25,691 nucleotides of DNA from Melaminivora alkalimesophila (GTDB lineage: Bacteria; Pseudomonadota; Gammaproteobacteria; Burkholderiales; Burkholderiaceae_C). The stretch spans positions 1 through 25,691 of the forward strand of contig NZ_ALEE01000428.1 in NCBI RefSeq assembly GCF_000282995.1. Direction: 5' to 3'. The notes under the pieces are model-generated. The model had not been told where the DNA came from. It saw nothing but the letters and a program-made list of their open reading frames with translations, and did not search any database. The position numbers were made by a program, and so were the translations under genes. The first letter of the stretch is position 1, and each line of letters begins with the position of its first letter. This document shows positions 16,890 through 24,610 of this stretch, one piece after another.

Positions 16890-17909
16890 ATGATTCTTGT
16901 AACCGGGGGCGCGGGCTTCATCGGCACCCACACCTGCGCGGCCCTTGCCGATGCAGGCATTCCCACCTTGCTGCTCGACAACTTCAGCAACAGCCGCCGC
17001 AGCGTGCTGGACCGCCTGGCGCGCATCACCGGCAAGCCAGTAGCGTGCGTCGAGGGGGACGTGCGCGACGCGCAGTTGCTGCGGCAACTGTTTGCGTCCC
17101 ACCCCATTGAGGGCGTGATCCACTTCGCCGCGCTCAAGGCCGTGGGCGAATCGGTGCGCGAGCCGCTGCGCTACTACGAAAACAACGTGGCGGGGACGGT
17201 GAGCCTGCTGCGCGCCATGCAGGCGGCCGGCGTGCGCACGCTGGTGTTTTCCTCCTCGGCCACGGTGTATGGCGATCCGGCGAGCCTGCCCATCCGCGAG
17301 GACTTCCCGCTGTCGGCCACCAACCCTTACGGCTGGAGCAAGCTGATGATGGAGCAGGTGCTGGCCGATGTGGACCACGCCGAGCCCGGCCAGTGGCGCA
17401 TTGCGCGGCTGCGCTACTTCAACCCCGTGGGCGCGCACGAGAGCGGGCTGATCGGCGAGGACCCGCAGGACATTCCCAACAACCTCATGCCCTACGTGGC
17501 CCAGGTGGCCACGGGCCAGCGCGAGGTGCTGAGCGTGTACGGCGGCGACTACCCCACGCCCGACGGCACGGGCGTGCGCGACTACATCCACGTGTGCGAT
17601 CTGGCCGAGGGCCACGTGGCCGCGCTGCGCTACCTGCGCGCGCATCCGGGGCTGCTCACGGTGAACCTCGGCACGGGACGGCCGGTGTCGGTGCTGGAGA
17701 TGGTGCGCGGCTTCGAGCAGGCCAGCGGCCGTGCCGTGCCCTACCAGGTGGTGGCGCGCCGCCCCGGCGATGTGGCCGCCTGCTGGGCCGACCCAGCCCT
17801 GGCCGAGCGCCTGCTGGGCTGGCGCGCGCGGCGCGACCTGCAGGCCATGTGCCGGGATGCCTGGCGCTGGCAGGATGGCGAGGCGCGCCGACTGGGTGAT
17901 GCTCCTTGA
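16890..17909 (+). CDS. galE: UDP-glucose 4-epimerase
   Basis: 339 residues, extended SDR family. Interconverts UDP-glucose and UDP-galactose (sometimes the N-acetyl forms), giving a nucleotide sugar for surface polysaccharide. NAD-binding GGAGFIG is at residues 6-12; the catalytic set is Ser123 ('FSSSATVYGDP'), Tyr147 and Lys151 ('NPYGWSK'). 'LRYFNPVGAHESGLIGEDP', 'YPTPDGTGVRDYIHV' and 'NLGTGRPVSVLEM' confirm GalE. ATG 16890 follows GAGAGGA and gives the standard N-terminus; an in-frame start at 16833 would add 19 unlikely residues. It is divergent from the synthase operon and 158 bases upstream of hisF, so read-through into hisF is possible. Confidence 0.95.
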   Translation: MILVTGGAGFIGTHTCAALADAGIPTLLLDNFSNSRRSVLDRLARITGKPVACVEGDVRDAQLLRQLFASHPIEGVIHFAALKAVGESVREPLRYYENNVAGTVSLLRAMQAAGVRTLVFSSSATVYGDPASLPIREDFPLSATNPYGWSKLMMEQVLADVDHAEPGQWRIARLRYFNPVGAHESGLIGEDPQDIPNNLMPYVAQVATGQREVLSVYGGDYPTPDGTGVRDYIHVCDLAEGHVAALRYLRAHPGLLTVNLGTGRPVSVLEMVRGFEQASGRAVPYQVVARRPGDVAACWADPALAERLLGWRARRDLQAMCRDAWRWQDGEARRLGDAP

Positions 17910-18005
17910 TTGATAGCTGGTCGCGCTTGTCAGTCAAGGAATTGATGGGGGAAATGGTTTGGAAACCAAATCCGACGAGCGCGAAAAGCTATTGATTCAA
18001 TAGCT
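17909..18005. repeat. structured intergenic repeat between galE and hisF
   Basis: AT-richer than its surroundings. Outer arms 17909-17931 and 17974-17996 are inverted copies (18 of 23 match). Between them GGTTT-GG-AAACC (17956-17967) forms an inner hairpin. At the right edge AGCTATTGA-T-TCAATAGCT (17987-18005) is a perfect 9-bp palindrome. The 'agctat' and 'gcgct' elements resemble intergenic repeats I recall from Comamonadaceae. It could act as an mRNA-stabilising or attenuating element between galE and hisF. There is no T-run for a classic terminator. Confidence 0.6.
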
Positions 18006-18067
18006 GAGCACGGCGCCGCCCATGGTATCTTGCGGCCCTTCTTCTTCAACAGCCGGAGTGCTGGCGC

Positions 18068-18847
18068 ATGCTTGCCAAACGCATCATTCCCTGCCTTGAC
18101 GTGACCGGTGGTCGTGTCGTCAAGGGTGTCAACTTTGTCGAGCTGCGCGACGCGGGCGATCCGGTGGAGATCGCCGCGCGCTACAACGAGCAGGGCGCCG
18201 ACGAGCTCACCTTCCTGGACATCACCGCCACCAGCGACGAGCGCGACCTGATCCTGCCCATCATCGAGGCCGTGGCCAGCCAGGTCTTCATCCCCCTGAC
18301 CGTAGGCGGCGGCGTGCGCACCGTGGAAGACGTGCGCCGCCTGCTCAATGCGGGTGCGGACAAGACCAGCTTCAACTCCGCCGCGATCGCCAACCCCGAC
18401 GTCATCAGCCAGGCCTCGGCCAAGTACGGCGCGCAGTGCATCGTCGTGGCCATCGATGCCAAGCGCCGCCAGGGCGCGGAAGTGGCCGAGCGGGGCGAGG
18501 GCTGGGATGTGTACAGCCATGGCGGGCGCAAGAACACCGGCCTGGACGCCGTGCAGTGGGCCGTGGAGATGGCGCGCCGCGGTGCGGGCGAGATCCTGCT
18601 GACCAGCATGGACCGCGACGGCACCAAGAGCGGGTTTGATCTGCAACTCACCCGTGCGGTGAGCGACGCCGTGGGCGTGCCCGTGATCGCCTCGGGCGGC
18701 GTGGGCAACCTGGACCACCTGGCCGATGGCGTGCAGCAGGGCGGCGCGGATGCGGTGCTGGCGGCCAGCATCTTCCACTACGGTGAGTTCACCGTGCGCC
18801 AGGCCAAGGAGCGCATGCGCGAGCGCGGCATCCCCGTGCGGCTCTGA
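18068..18847 (+). CDS. hisF: Imidazole glycerol phosphate synthase, cyclase subunit
   Basis: 259 residues, (beta/alpha)8 barrel. HisF uses ammonia from HisH to turn PRFAR into IGP and AICAR. '[21 protein letters not shown]' carries catalytic Asp11; the second acid is in '[13 protein letters not shown]'. Phosphate loops '[11 protein letters not shown]' and '[12 protein letters not shown]' are present. It is a normal-length protein and clearly functional by motif, although separated from hisH and hisA by the exopolysaccharide block. GGAG lies about 9 bases before ATG 18068. Expression must come either from galE read-through or from a promoter in the gap; none was convincing. Confidence 0.97.
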   Translation: MLAKRIIPCLDVTGGRVVKGVNFVELRDAGDPVEIAARYNEQGADELTFLDITATSDERDLILPIIEAVASQVFIPLTVGGGVRTVEDVRRLLNAGADKTSFNSAAIANPDVISQASAKYGAQCIVVAIDAKRRQGAEVAERGEGWDVYSHGGRKNTGLDAVQWAVEMARRGAGEILLTSMDRDGTKSGFDLQLTRAVSDAVGVPVIASGGVGNLDHLADGVQQGGADAVLAASIFHYGEFTVRQAKERMRERGIPVRL

Positions 18848-18859
18848 CGCCGCGAATGG

Positions 18860-18920
18860 ATGCCAAAAAGGCCTGTAGCGCGCTTCCAGCAAGCGTTTTA
18901 AGCTATAAAAAAAGTAGCGA
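18860..18920. repeat. second intergenic repeat, between hisF and hisI
   Basis: A-rich stretch with CGCTT-CCAGC-AAGCG (18881-18895) followed by 'agctataaaaaaagtagc'. It shares the 'gtagcgcgctt...agctat' layout with the galE-hisF element, but is shorter. Probably a member of the same family-wide intergenic repeat group. Confidence 0.45.
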
Positions 18921-18951
18921 ACATGGGTGTTGTAGCTGCCGATGACCGACA

Positions 18952-19350
18952 ATGGACACCATGAACTGGCTTGATCAAGTGAAATGGGATGCGCAGGGCC
19001 TGGTGCCCGTGATTGCGCAGGAGGCCGCCACGGGCGACGTGCTGATGTTCGCCTGGATGAACCGCGAGGCGCTGGCCAAGACCGCCGAGCTGGGCCGCGC
19101 CGTGTACTACAGCCGCTCGCGCGGCAAGCTGTGGTTCAAGGGCGAGGAGTCGGGCCATGTGCAGCAGGTGCATGACATTCGCCTGGACTGCGACAGCGAT
19201 GTGGTGCTGCTGAAGGTGACGCAGCTGGGCCACGAGCCCGGCATTGCCTGCCACACGGGTCGTCACAGCTGCTTCTTCAACGCTCTCCAGAATGGCGCTT
19301 GGCAGGCTGTCGATCCGGTCTTGAAAGACCCCGAATCCATCTACAAATAA
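18952..19350 (+). CDS. hisI: Phosphoribosyl-AMP cyclohydrolase
   Basis: 132 residues, monofunctional HisI. Opens the adenine ring of PR-AMP, the third step of the pathway, using zinc. Zinc and magnesium ligands are visible in '[19 protein letters not shown]' and '[14 protein letters not shown]'. '[12 protein letters not shown]' and '[24 protein letters not shown]' are hallmarks. Two in-frame ATGs (18952 and 18961) are both possible; no ribosome site separates them. HisE is encoded separately next door rather than fused. Confidence 0.96.
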   Translation: MDTMNWLDQVKWDAQGLVPVIAQEAATGDVLMFAWMNREALAKTAELGRAVYYSRSRGKLWFKGEESGHVQQVHDIRLDCDSDVVLLKVTQLGHEPGIACHTGRHSCFFNALQNGAWQAVDPVLKDPESIYK

Positions 19351-19356
19351 GAAGCC

Positions 19357-19755
19357 ATGACCCGCACCGATACCCATGCCCCTCTGTCGCAGGACGCGCT
19401 TGCGCGGCTGGCCGGCGTCATCGAGAGCCGCAAGCCCGCCAACGGCGGCGACCCTGACAAGAGCTACGTCGCGCGGCTGCTGCACAAGGGGCCTGACGCC
19501 TTCCTCAAGAAGGTGGGCGAGGAGGCGACCGAGGTGGTCATGGCGGCCAAGGACTTGGACCATGGCGCGGACAAGGCCAAGCTGGTGTACGAGGTGGCCG
19601 ACCTGTGGTTCCACTCGATGATTGCGCTGGCGCACTACGGGCTTGCCCCCGCCGACGTGATTGCCGAGCTGGAGCGCCGCGAGGGCATCAGCGGCATCGA
19701 AGAAAAGGCCCTGCGCAAGGCCGCAGCCCGCAGCAGCGAAGAAGGAGGTGCGTGA
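19357..19755 (+). CDS. hisE: Phosphoribosyl-ATP pyrophosphatase
   Basis: 132 residues, all-alpha MazG-like fold; hydrolyses PR-ATP to PR-AMP in the second step. '[32 protein letters not shown]' holds the catalytic Glu pattern (EExxE-like), followed by '[22 protein letters not shown]'. It starts 6 bases after hisI. Its TGA overlaps the next ATG by one base (TGATG), and a strong AGGAGGTG inside its 3' end serves the next gene, so the membrane protein downstream is coupled to histidine synthesis expression. Confidence 0.96.
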   Translation: MTRTDTHAPLSQDALARLAGVIESRKPANGGDPDKSYVARLLHKGPDAFLKKVGEEATEVVMAAKDLDHGADKAKLVYEVADLWFHSMIALAHYGLAPADVIAELERREGISGIEEKALRKAAARSSEEGGA

Positions 19756-20141
19756 TGAACAACGATATCGTCGACGTGGAGCCCAGCGAGCGGGCCGAAT
19801 CCCTCAAGACGGTCGGATGGGTCAGCTATATCCTGCACCTGATCGTGGCCGTGGCGGCGGTGCTGCCGGGCGCGCAGCCTAGCGCCGCGCTGCTCATCGT
19901 CGCGCTGGTGATCGACCTGGTGAAGAAAAGCGATGCCGCGGGTACCTGGCAGGCCAGCCATTTCTCCTGGCGCGTGCGCACCGTGATCTGGGCCGGCGTG
20001 CTGTACGCGGTCACTGCGCCGCTGTGGCTGGTTTTCTTTTTTCCGGGTTGGATCGCCTGGGGCCTGATCTCCATCTGGTTCCTCTACCGCATCGTGCGCG
20101 GCATGGTGGCCATGAACAAGGGGCAGGCCATCGATGCCTGA
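19755..20141 (+). CDS. small membrane protein, DUF4870-like
   Basis: 128 residues of unknown function. Three or four hydrophobic segments are visible: about 22-42 ('VGWVSYILHLIVAVAAVL'), 45-57, 75-95 ('TVIWAGVLYAVTAPLWLVFFF') and 97-115 ('WIAWGLISIWFLYRIVRG'). The short acidic N-terminus should face the cytoplasm. The pattern resembles DUF4870 membrane proteins by eye. It is tied into the his transcript by a one-base overlap with hisE and an 8-base overlap with the lipase gene. Nothing suggests a role in histidine synthesis. Confidence 0.8.
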   Translation: MNNDIVDVEPSERAESLKTVGWVSYILHLIVAVAAVLPGAQPSAALLIVALVIDLVKKSDAAGTWQASHFSWRVRTVIWAGVLYAVTAPLWLVFFFPGWIAWGLISIWFLYRIVRGMVAMNKGQAIDA

Positions 20142-21174
20142 GCAGGGCGCGCCGCAGCGGCTCAACCTCGCGCTGCAGGGCGGCGGCTCGCATGGCGCGC
20201 TGACCTGGGGCGTGCTGGATGCGTTGCTCGAAGACGGCCAGTTCCTCATCGACGGCGTGAGCGGCACCAGCGCCGGTGCCATGAATGCCGTTGCGCTGGC
20301 TCACGGATTCGCCCAGGCCGCGCGGGGACACAAAGACCCGCTGGAGGCGCACCGCGCCGGCTGCGAACTGGCGCGCGCCACGCTGGCGCGGCTGTGGGAA
20401 GGCGTGGGCACACTCGGCAGCCTGACCTGGGGCATCCCCTTGCCCGGTGCCGGGCCGCTGCTGGGCATGATGTCCCACTGGCTGTCGCCCTACCAGACCA
20501 ATCCGCTGGACATCAACCCCCTGCGGAGGGTGCTGGAGCGCGAGGTGGACTTCGAGGCCCTGGCTTCTGCGCGTGCGCCGCAGTCCAGCACTGTGCCGCA
20601 GGTGTTCGTGTGCGCGACCAATGTGCGCACGGGGCGCGGGGAGATTTTCACCGCCAAGCGGCTCAGCGCCGATGCCGTCATGGCCTCGGCCTGCCTGCCG
20701 CTGCTGTTCAAGGCGGTGGAGATTGACGGCGAGCATTACTGGGACGGTGGCTATTCCGGCAATCCCGCGCTGCACCCGCTGATCTACAAGACCGACTGCG
20801 CCGATGTGCTGCTGGTGCAGATCAACCCCATCGAGCACCAAGGCGTGCCCGACAGTGCCAGCGAGATCATGGAGCGCATGAACGAAGTCACCTTCAACGC
20901 CGCCCTGCTGTCCGAGCTGCGCGCCATCGAGTTCGTGCGGCGGCTGCTGGCCGAAGGCAAGCTGGACGCGCGCCGCTACAAGAGCGTGCGCATGCACCGC
21001 ATCGATGGTGGCGCGGTGCTCGAGCCGTTCGGAGCTGCCAGCAAGCTGCGGGCGGACCTGGCCTTCGTGCGCCGCTTGTTCGACCTGGGCAGGGCGGCCG
21101 GCCAGGATTGGCTGCAGGCCCACCGGGCGGACGTGGGCGTGCGCACCACGGTCAACATCGCCGACAATGCGTGA
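20134..21174 (+). CDS. Patatin-like phospholipase
   Basis: 346 residues. Cytoplasmic or membrane-associated lipid acyl hydrolase with a Ser/Asp dyad. The oxyanion loop is 'LQGGGSHGALTWGVLDALLE' (about 14-33); nucleophile Ser46 lies in GTSAG (44-48); Asp204 lies in 'YWDGGYSGNPAL'. No signal peptide or long membrane helix is visible. It has a C-terminal extension after about 290 ('RRYKSVRMHRIDGG...LRADLAFVRRLFDLGRAAGQDWLQAHRADVG') typical of this bacterial subfamily. It starts inside the membrane-protein gene (ATGCCTGA overlap). The substrate is unknown; lipid turnover would fit the mla genes nearby, but that is inference. Confidence 0.9.
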   Translation: MPEQGAPQRLNLALQGGGSHGALTWGVLDALLEDGQFLIDGVSGTSAGAMNAVALAHGFAQAARGHKDPLEAHRAGCELARATLARLWEGVGTLGSLTWGIPLPGAGPLLGMMSHWLSPYQTNPLDINPLRRVLEREVDFEALASARAPQSSTVPQVFVCATNVRTGRGEIFTAKRLSADAVMASACLPLLFKAVEIDGEHYWDGGYSGNPALHPLIYKTDCADVLLVQINPIEHQGVPDSASEIMERMNEVTFNAALLSELRAIEFVRRLLAEGKLDARRYKSVRMHRIDGGAVLEPFGAASKLRADLAFVRRLFDLGRAAGQDWLQAHRADVGVRTTVNIADNA

Positions 21175-21213
21175 CCTTTCCACTGCCTGTTGACCGCCTT
21201 TTCGCCCTCCGCC

Positions 21214-21573
21214 ATGCAGCACGACCCGAACTGCCTCTTCTGCAAGATCATCGCCGGCCAGATCCCCTCGAAGAAGGTGTACGAGGACGAGCGGGTGTTT
21301 GCCTTCCACGACATCCACCCCTGGGCGCCGGTGCATTTTCTCGTGGTGCCTAAGGTCCATCTGCACTCCATGGCAGCGGTCACGCCCGACCACGCGGACC
21401 TGCTGGGGCACATGATGACGCTGGCGCCCAAGCTGGCGCAGGAGCAGGGCTGCAACCCTTATCCGGACGGAGGATTCCGCATCGTGGTAAATACCGGTTC
21501 CGAGGGCGGCCAGGAGATCCACCACCTGCACATGCACGTGATCGGCGGCCCACGTCCCTGGAAGAAGGGCTGA
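21214..21573 (+). CDS. HIT-family (HINT-like) nucleotide hydrolase
   Basis: 119 residues. Histidine-triad proteins hydrolyse AMP-linked phosphoramidates and similar nucleotides. The triad 'HHLHMHVIG' is near the C-terminus; 'CLFCKIIAGQIPSKKVYEDERVFAFHDIHPWAPVHFLVVPKVHL' is the conserved core. ATG 21214 gives the usual HINT start; an upstream in-frame TTG at 21190 adds eight residues without support. It precedes tatA by 94 bases, in an arrangement common in betaproteobacteria. Confidence 0.94.
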   Translation: MQHDPNCLFCKIIAGQIPSKKVYEDERVFAFHDIHPWAPVHFLVVPKVHLHSMAAVTPDHADLLGHMMTLAPKLAQEQGCNPYPDGGFRIVVNTGSEGGQEIHHLHMHVIGGPRPWKKG

Positions 21574-21634
21574 GACCGCCCGCGGGGCGTGGCTCGACAG
21601 GGGATCTGCGCAGCGTGGGCATGGCCCCAGCGCC

Positions 21635-21640
21635 TAAAAT
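21635..21640 (+). promoter_or_regulatory. possible -10 box for tatA
   Basis: TAAAAT 27 bases before the tatA ATG, in an otherwise GC-rich gap, with ribosome site GGAGAG at 21656-21661. No clear -35 at 17 bases. It is the likeliest start of a tatABC transcript, but weak on sequence alone. Confidence 0.35.
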
Positions 21641-21667
21641 GGCGCGCATTCATCAGGAGAGATATCC

Positions 21668-21919
21668 ATGGGTTCGTTTTCCATCTGGCACTGGCTGGTC
21701 GTGCTGCTGATCGTGGTCCTGGTGTTCGGCACCAAGAAGCTGAAGAACATCGGCTCGGACCTGGGCGGTGCGGTCAAGGGCTTCAAGGACGGCATGCGCG
21801 AAGGCTCCGCCGACGAGCCGGCCGCGCCCGCCAACCCGCCCGTGGGCCAGGTGACCGGCAACCCGCCGGCCACCGCCGACCGCAACACCATCGACGTGGA
21901 AGCCCAGCGCAAGGGCTGA
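21668..21919 (+). CDS. tatA: TatA, twin-arginine translocase pore subunit
   Basis: 83 residues. One N-terminal membrane helix ('[18 protein letters not shown]'), the hinge '[24 protein letters not shown]', then an amphipathic helix and a Pro/Ala-rich soluble tail. TatA oligomerises to move folded, cofactor-bearing proteins across the inner membrane. It is first of tatA-tatB-tatC. GGAGAG lies about 7 bases before the ATG. Confidence 0.97.
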   Translation: MGSFSIWHWLVVLLIVVLVFGTKKLKNIGSDLGGAVKGFKDGMREGSADEPAAPANPPVGQVTGNPPATADRNTIDVEAQRKG

Positions 21920-21962
21920 TGGCCGGCCTGCGCACATCGCCGGCTGCCTGGGGCGTGGCACC

Positions 21963-22469
21963 ATGATCGAACTCGGCCTATCAAAGATGGCGCTGATCGG
22001 CGCCGTCGCGCTCATCGTCATCGGCCCGGAGAAGCTGCCGCGCGTCGCCCGCACGGTGGGCACGCTGCTGGGCAAGGCGCAGCGCTACGTCGCCGACGTC
22101 AAGGCCGAGGTGAACCGCTCGATGGAGCTCGACGAGCTGCGCAAGATGAAGGAGAGCGTCGAGAGCGCGGCGCGCGAGGTCGAGCGCAGCATCCACACCA
22201 GCGCCAGCGACTTCCAGCGCGGCCTGGACGAGACGGTGGCCGGCCTGGAGGCCGCGGGCGACGCCGGCTTCCCGCTCGACGAGGGGGCCAGCTACCCGGA
22301 CGGCAGCCCCGCCACAGCCGTCGTCCCGAGCTACCGCCACCCGGGCAAGAAGTGGCGCCTCAAGCGCGCTGCCGTGCCCCACTGGTACAAGGCGCGCGCC
22401 GGAGTGCGCACCCACGTGCAGTCCGGTGCGGCGCGCGTGGCGCGCTTTCGGCCGCGCAGGTTCCATTGA
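21963..22469 (+). CDS. tatB: TatB, twin-arginine translocase receptor subunit
   Basis: 168 residues. '[69 protein letters not shown]' is a clear TatB start with the conserved GPEKLP. A long amphipathic helix follows, then a variable tail ending in a basic stretch ('[43 protein letters not shown]') often seen in Burkholderiales TatB. With TatC it recognises RR signal peptides. Starts 43 bases after tatA. Confidence 0.96.
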   Translation: MIELGLSKMALIGAVALIVIGPEKLPRVARTVGTLLGKAQRYVADVKAEVNRSMELDELRKMKESVESAAREVERSIHTSASDFQRGLDETVAGLEAAGDAGFPLDEGASYPDGSPATAVVPSYRHPGKKWRLKRAAVPHWYKARAGVRTHVQSGAARVARFRPRRFH

Positions 22470-22550
22470 TTCCCTTCTTCGGGCACGCTGCGCAGCAGCC
22501 GGCGTGCCGCCCCCGGCAGCGTGCGCGCAGCCGCTGCCTTCTCCTGTCCC

Positions 22551-23345
22551 ATGTCCAAGCACCCTGATCCCGAAGACGAGCTGGCCGGCACCGAACAGCC
22601 CTTTGTCGAGCACCTGATGGAGCTGCGCGACCGGCTGGTGCGCGCCGTCGTGGCGGTGGGCCTCGTGGCCGCGGTGCTGTTCGTCTGGCCCGGCCCGGGG
22701 CGGCTGTACGACCTCTTGGCGGCGCCGCTGGTGGCCCACCTGCCGCAGGGCTCGACCATGATCGCCACCTCGGTGATCTCGCCCTTCATGGTGCCGCTCA
22801 AGATCCTGTTGCTGGCGGCCTTCCTGATTGCGCTGCCCTTCGTGCTCTACCAGGTCTGGGCCTTCGTTGCGCCGGGCCTGTACTCGCACGAGAAGCGCCT
22901 GGTGCTGCCGCTGGTGGTCTCCAGCACGCTGCTCTTCTTCCTGGGCGTGGCCTTCTGCTACTTCCTCGTCTTCGGCCAGGTCTTCGCCTTCATCCAGAGC
23001 TTCGCGCCCAAGAGCATCACGGCGGCGCCGGACATCGAGGCCTACCTGGGCTTCGTCATGACCATGTTCCTCGCCTTCGGGCTGGCTTTCGAGGTGCCGA
23101 TCGCGGTGGTGGTGCTGGCGCGCCTGGGGGTGGTGAGCGTGGACAAGCTCAAGAGCTTTCGCGGCTACTTCATCGTCGCCGCCTTCGTGATCGCCGCCAT
23201 CGTCACGCCGCCCGACGTGGTCTCGCAGCTGGCGCTGGCGATCCCGATGTGCCTGCTCTACGAAGTGGGGATCTGGGCGGCGCGGCTGTTCATCCGCCAC
23301 ACCCAGGCGCCCGGCGAGGAGGGCCGCCCCGGGCCCACCGCCTGA
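22551..23345 (+). CDS. tatC: TatC, twin-arginine translocase receptor
   Basis: 264 residues with six membrane helices. 'EQPFVEHLMELRDRLVRAVVAVGLV' is the invariant N-terminal helix entry (conserved Glu and Arg that contact the RR signal). 'SPFMVPLKILLLAAFLIALPFVLYQVWAFVAPGLYSHEKR' is the family signature, and 'FGLAFEVPIAVVVLARLGVVS' follows. ATG 22551 is chosen; an in-frame start 30 bases earlier adds a GC-rich stretch with no support. The gene ends 35 bases before the convergent protease gene. Confidence 0.97.
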   Translation: MSKHPDPEDELAGTEQPFVEHLMELRDRLVRAVVAVGLVAAVLFVWPGPGRLYDLLAAPLVAHLPQGSTMIATSVISPFMVPLKILLLAAFLIALPFVLYQVWAFVAPGLYSHEKRLVLPLVVSSTLLFFLGVAFCYFLVFGQVFAFIQSFAPKSITAAPDIEAYLGFVMTMFLAFGLAFEVPIAVVVLARLGVVSVDKLKSFRGYFIVAAFVIAAIVTPPDVVSQLALAIPMCLLYEVGIWAARLFIRHTQAPGEEGRPGPTA

Positions 23346-23380
23346 GGGCGCCCCGCGCCGGGTCGCCGGTGCGCTGCGCC

Positions 23381-24523
23381 TCAGCGGCGCATCTGCAGCT
23401 GGCGCGGCCGGGTGCCGGCCACCACCGAGACCTCCAGCCGCTCGTCGCCGCGCTGCAGCTCGAAGCGGGCCGGCGTGCCCGGCTTGAGCGCCGCGACGGC
23501 GGTGAGCAGCTGCGGCACGGTGTTGGTGGCCTTGCCGTCCACCTTCAGGATCACGTCGCCGGGGCGCACGCCGGCCTGCGCGGCCGGGCCGCCTTGCAGC
23601 ACGCCGGTGATGATCACGCCCTCGGTGGCGCGCACCCCGAAGGTCTGCGCCAGTTCGGGTGAGAGTTCGTTGGGCTCCACGCCGATCCAGCCGCGCGTGA
23701 CCTGCCCATCGCGCACGATGCCGTCCAGCACCAGCCGTGCCGTGGAGACGGGAATCGCGAAGCCGATCCCCATGCTGCCGCCCGAGCGCGAGTAGATGGC
23801 GGTGTTGATGCCCATCAGGTGGCCATTCACGTCCACCAGCGCCCCGCCCGAGTTGCCCGGATTGATGGCGGCATCGGTCTGGATGAAGTTCTCGAAGGTG
23901 TTGATGCCCAGCTGGCTCCTGCCCAGCGCCGAGACGATGCCGCTGGTCACCGTCTGCCCGACGCCGAAGGGGTTGCCGATGGCCAGCACCTGGTCGCCCA
24001 CCGCCAGCTGGTCGGAGTCCCCCAGCACGATCACCGGCAGCTTGTCCAGCTGGATGCGCAGCACCGCCAGGTCGGTCTCCGGGTCGGTGCCGATGACGCT
24101 GGCGCGCGCGCGTCGGCTGTCCGACAGCGTCACCTCGATTTCGTCGGCGCCCTCGACCACATGGTTGTTGGTCAGGATGTAGCCCTCCGGGCTGATGATC
24201 ACGCCACTGCCCAGGCCGGTCTGGGCCTGCAGGCCCTGGTCGCCGAAGAAGAACTGGAACCAGGGGTCGTTGCTGCGCGGGTGGCGCACGGCCTTGCTGG
24301 TGGTGATGCTCACCACCGCTGGCGCGGCCTTGCGCGCGGCGGCGCTGAAGCTGCCCGCGGCGGGCTGGGCGGCGGGCGCCGAAGGCGCCTCGATGACGGA
24401 GATGCCGGCGCTGGTGGTGGTCATGCCGCGCTGCAGCCAGCTGGGCTGCAGGGTCGCGACGACGAAGTAGGCCGCGACCAGGACCGTCACGGCTTGGGAG
24501 AACAGCAACCAGTAGCGCTTCAT
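23381..24523 (-). CDS. DegS/HtrA-like serine protease with one PDZ domain
   Basis: 380 residues. A membrane-anchored periplasmic protease: one N-terminal helix (about 5-24), a flexible Ala/Pro stretch to 60, a trypsin-like domain with His121 ('ILTNNHVVEG'), Asp151 ('ETDLAVLRI') and Ser225 ('NPGNSGGAL'), then a single PDZ domain about 275-370 ('RGWIGVEPNELSPELAQTFGVRATEGVIITGVLQGGPAAQAGVRPGDVILKVDG'). One PDZ and an uncleaved anchor make it DegS-like rather than DegP/DegQ-like; such proteases cleave anti-sigma factors or damaged proteins. The true ATG is at 24523; the much longer open frame upstream is a shadow of the NIF3 gene. It is convergent with tatC and divergent from NIF3. Confidence 0.93.
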   Translation of the reverse strand: MKRYWLLFSQAVTVLVAAYFVVATLQPSWLQRGMTTTSAGISVIEAPSAPAAQPAAGSFSAAARKAAPAVVSITTSKAVRHPRSNDPWFQFFFGDQGLQAQTGLGSGVIISPEGYILTNNHVVEGADEIEVTLSDSRRARASVIGTDPETDLAVLRIQLDKLPVIVLGDSDQLAVGDQVLAIGNPFGVGQTVTSGIVSALGRSQLGINTFENFIQTDAAINPGNSGGALVDVNGHLMGINTAIYSRSGGSMGIGFAIPVSTARLVLDGIVRDGQVTRGWIGVEPNELSPELAQTFGVRATEGVIITGVLQGGPAAQAGVRPGDVILKVDGKATNTVPQLLTAVAALKPGTPARFELQRGDERLEVSVVAGTRPRQLQMRR

Positions 24524-24526
24524 GGC

Positions 24527-24556
24527 ATCGGGGCGAAGAAAGGGGGAAACCCCGAT
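24527..24556. promoter_or_regulatory. inverted repeat in the protease leader
   Basis: ATCGGGG (24527-24533) and CCCCGAT (24550-24556) form a perfect 7-bp stem with a 16-base loop, ending 3 bases before the protease ATG (minus strand). GACAAT (minus strand, around 24557-24562) could be a -10 box directly before it. The leader has no visible ribosome site, so the stem may affect initiation or bind a dimeric regulator. Confidence 0.35.
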
Positions 24557-24610
24557 TGTCGCGCGACTGCCGGCTGGCGCGGTGGGACGGTGGCGGCACA
24601 ATGCGTGGGC

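Noticed and set aside
15894..17645. 583-residue minus-strand open frame spanning the divergent region and galE
   Set aside because: Overlaps galE antisense and the regulator gene in another frame; composition is that of a shadow and no motif is present.
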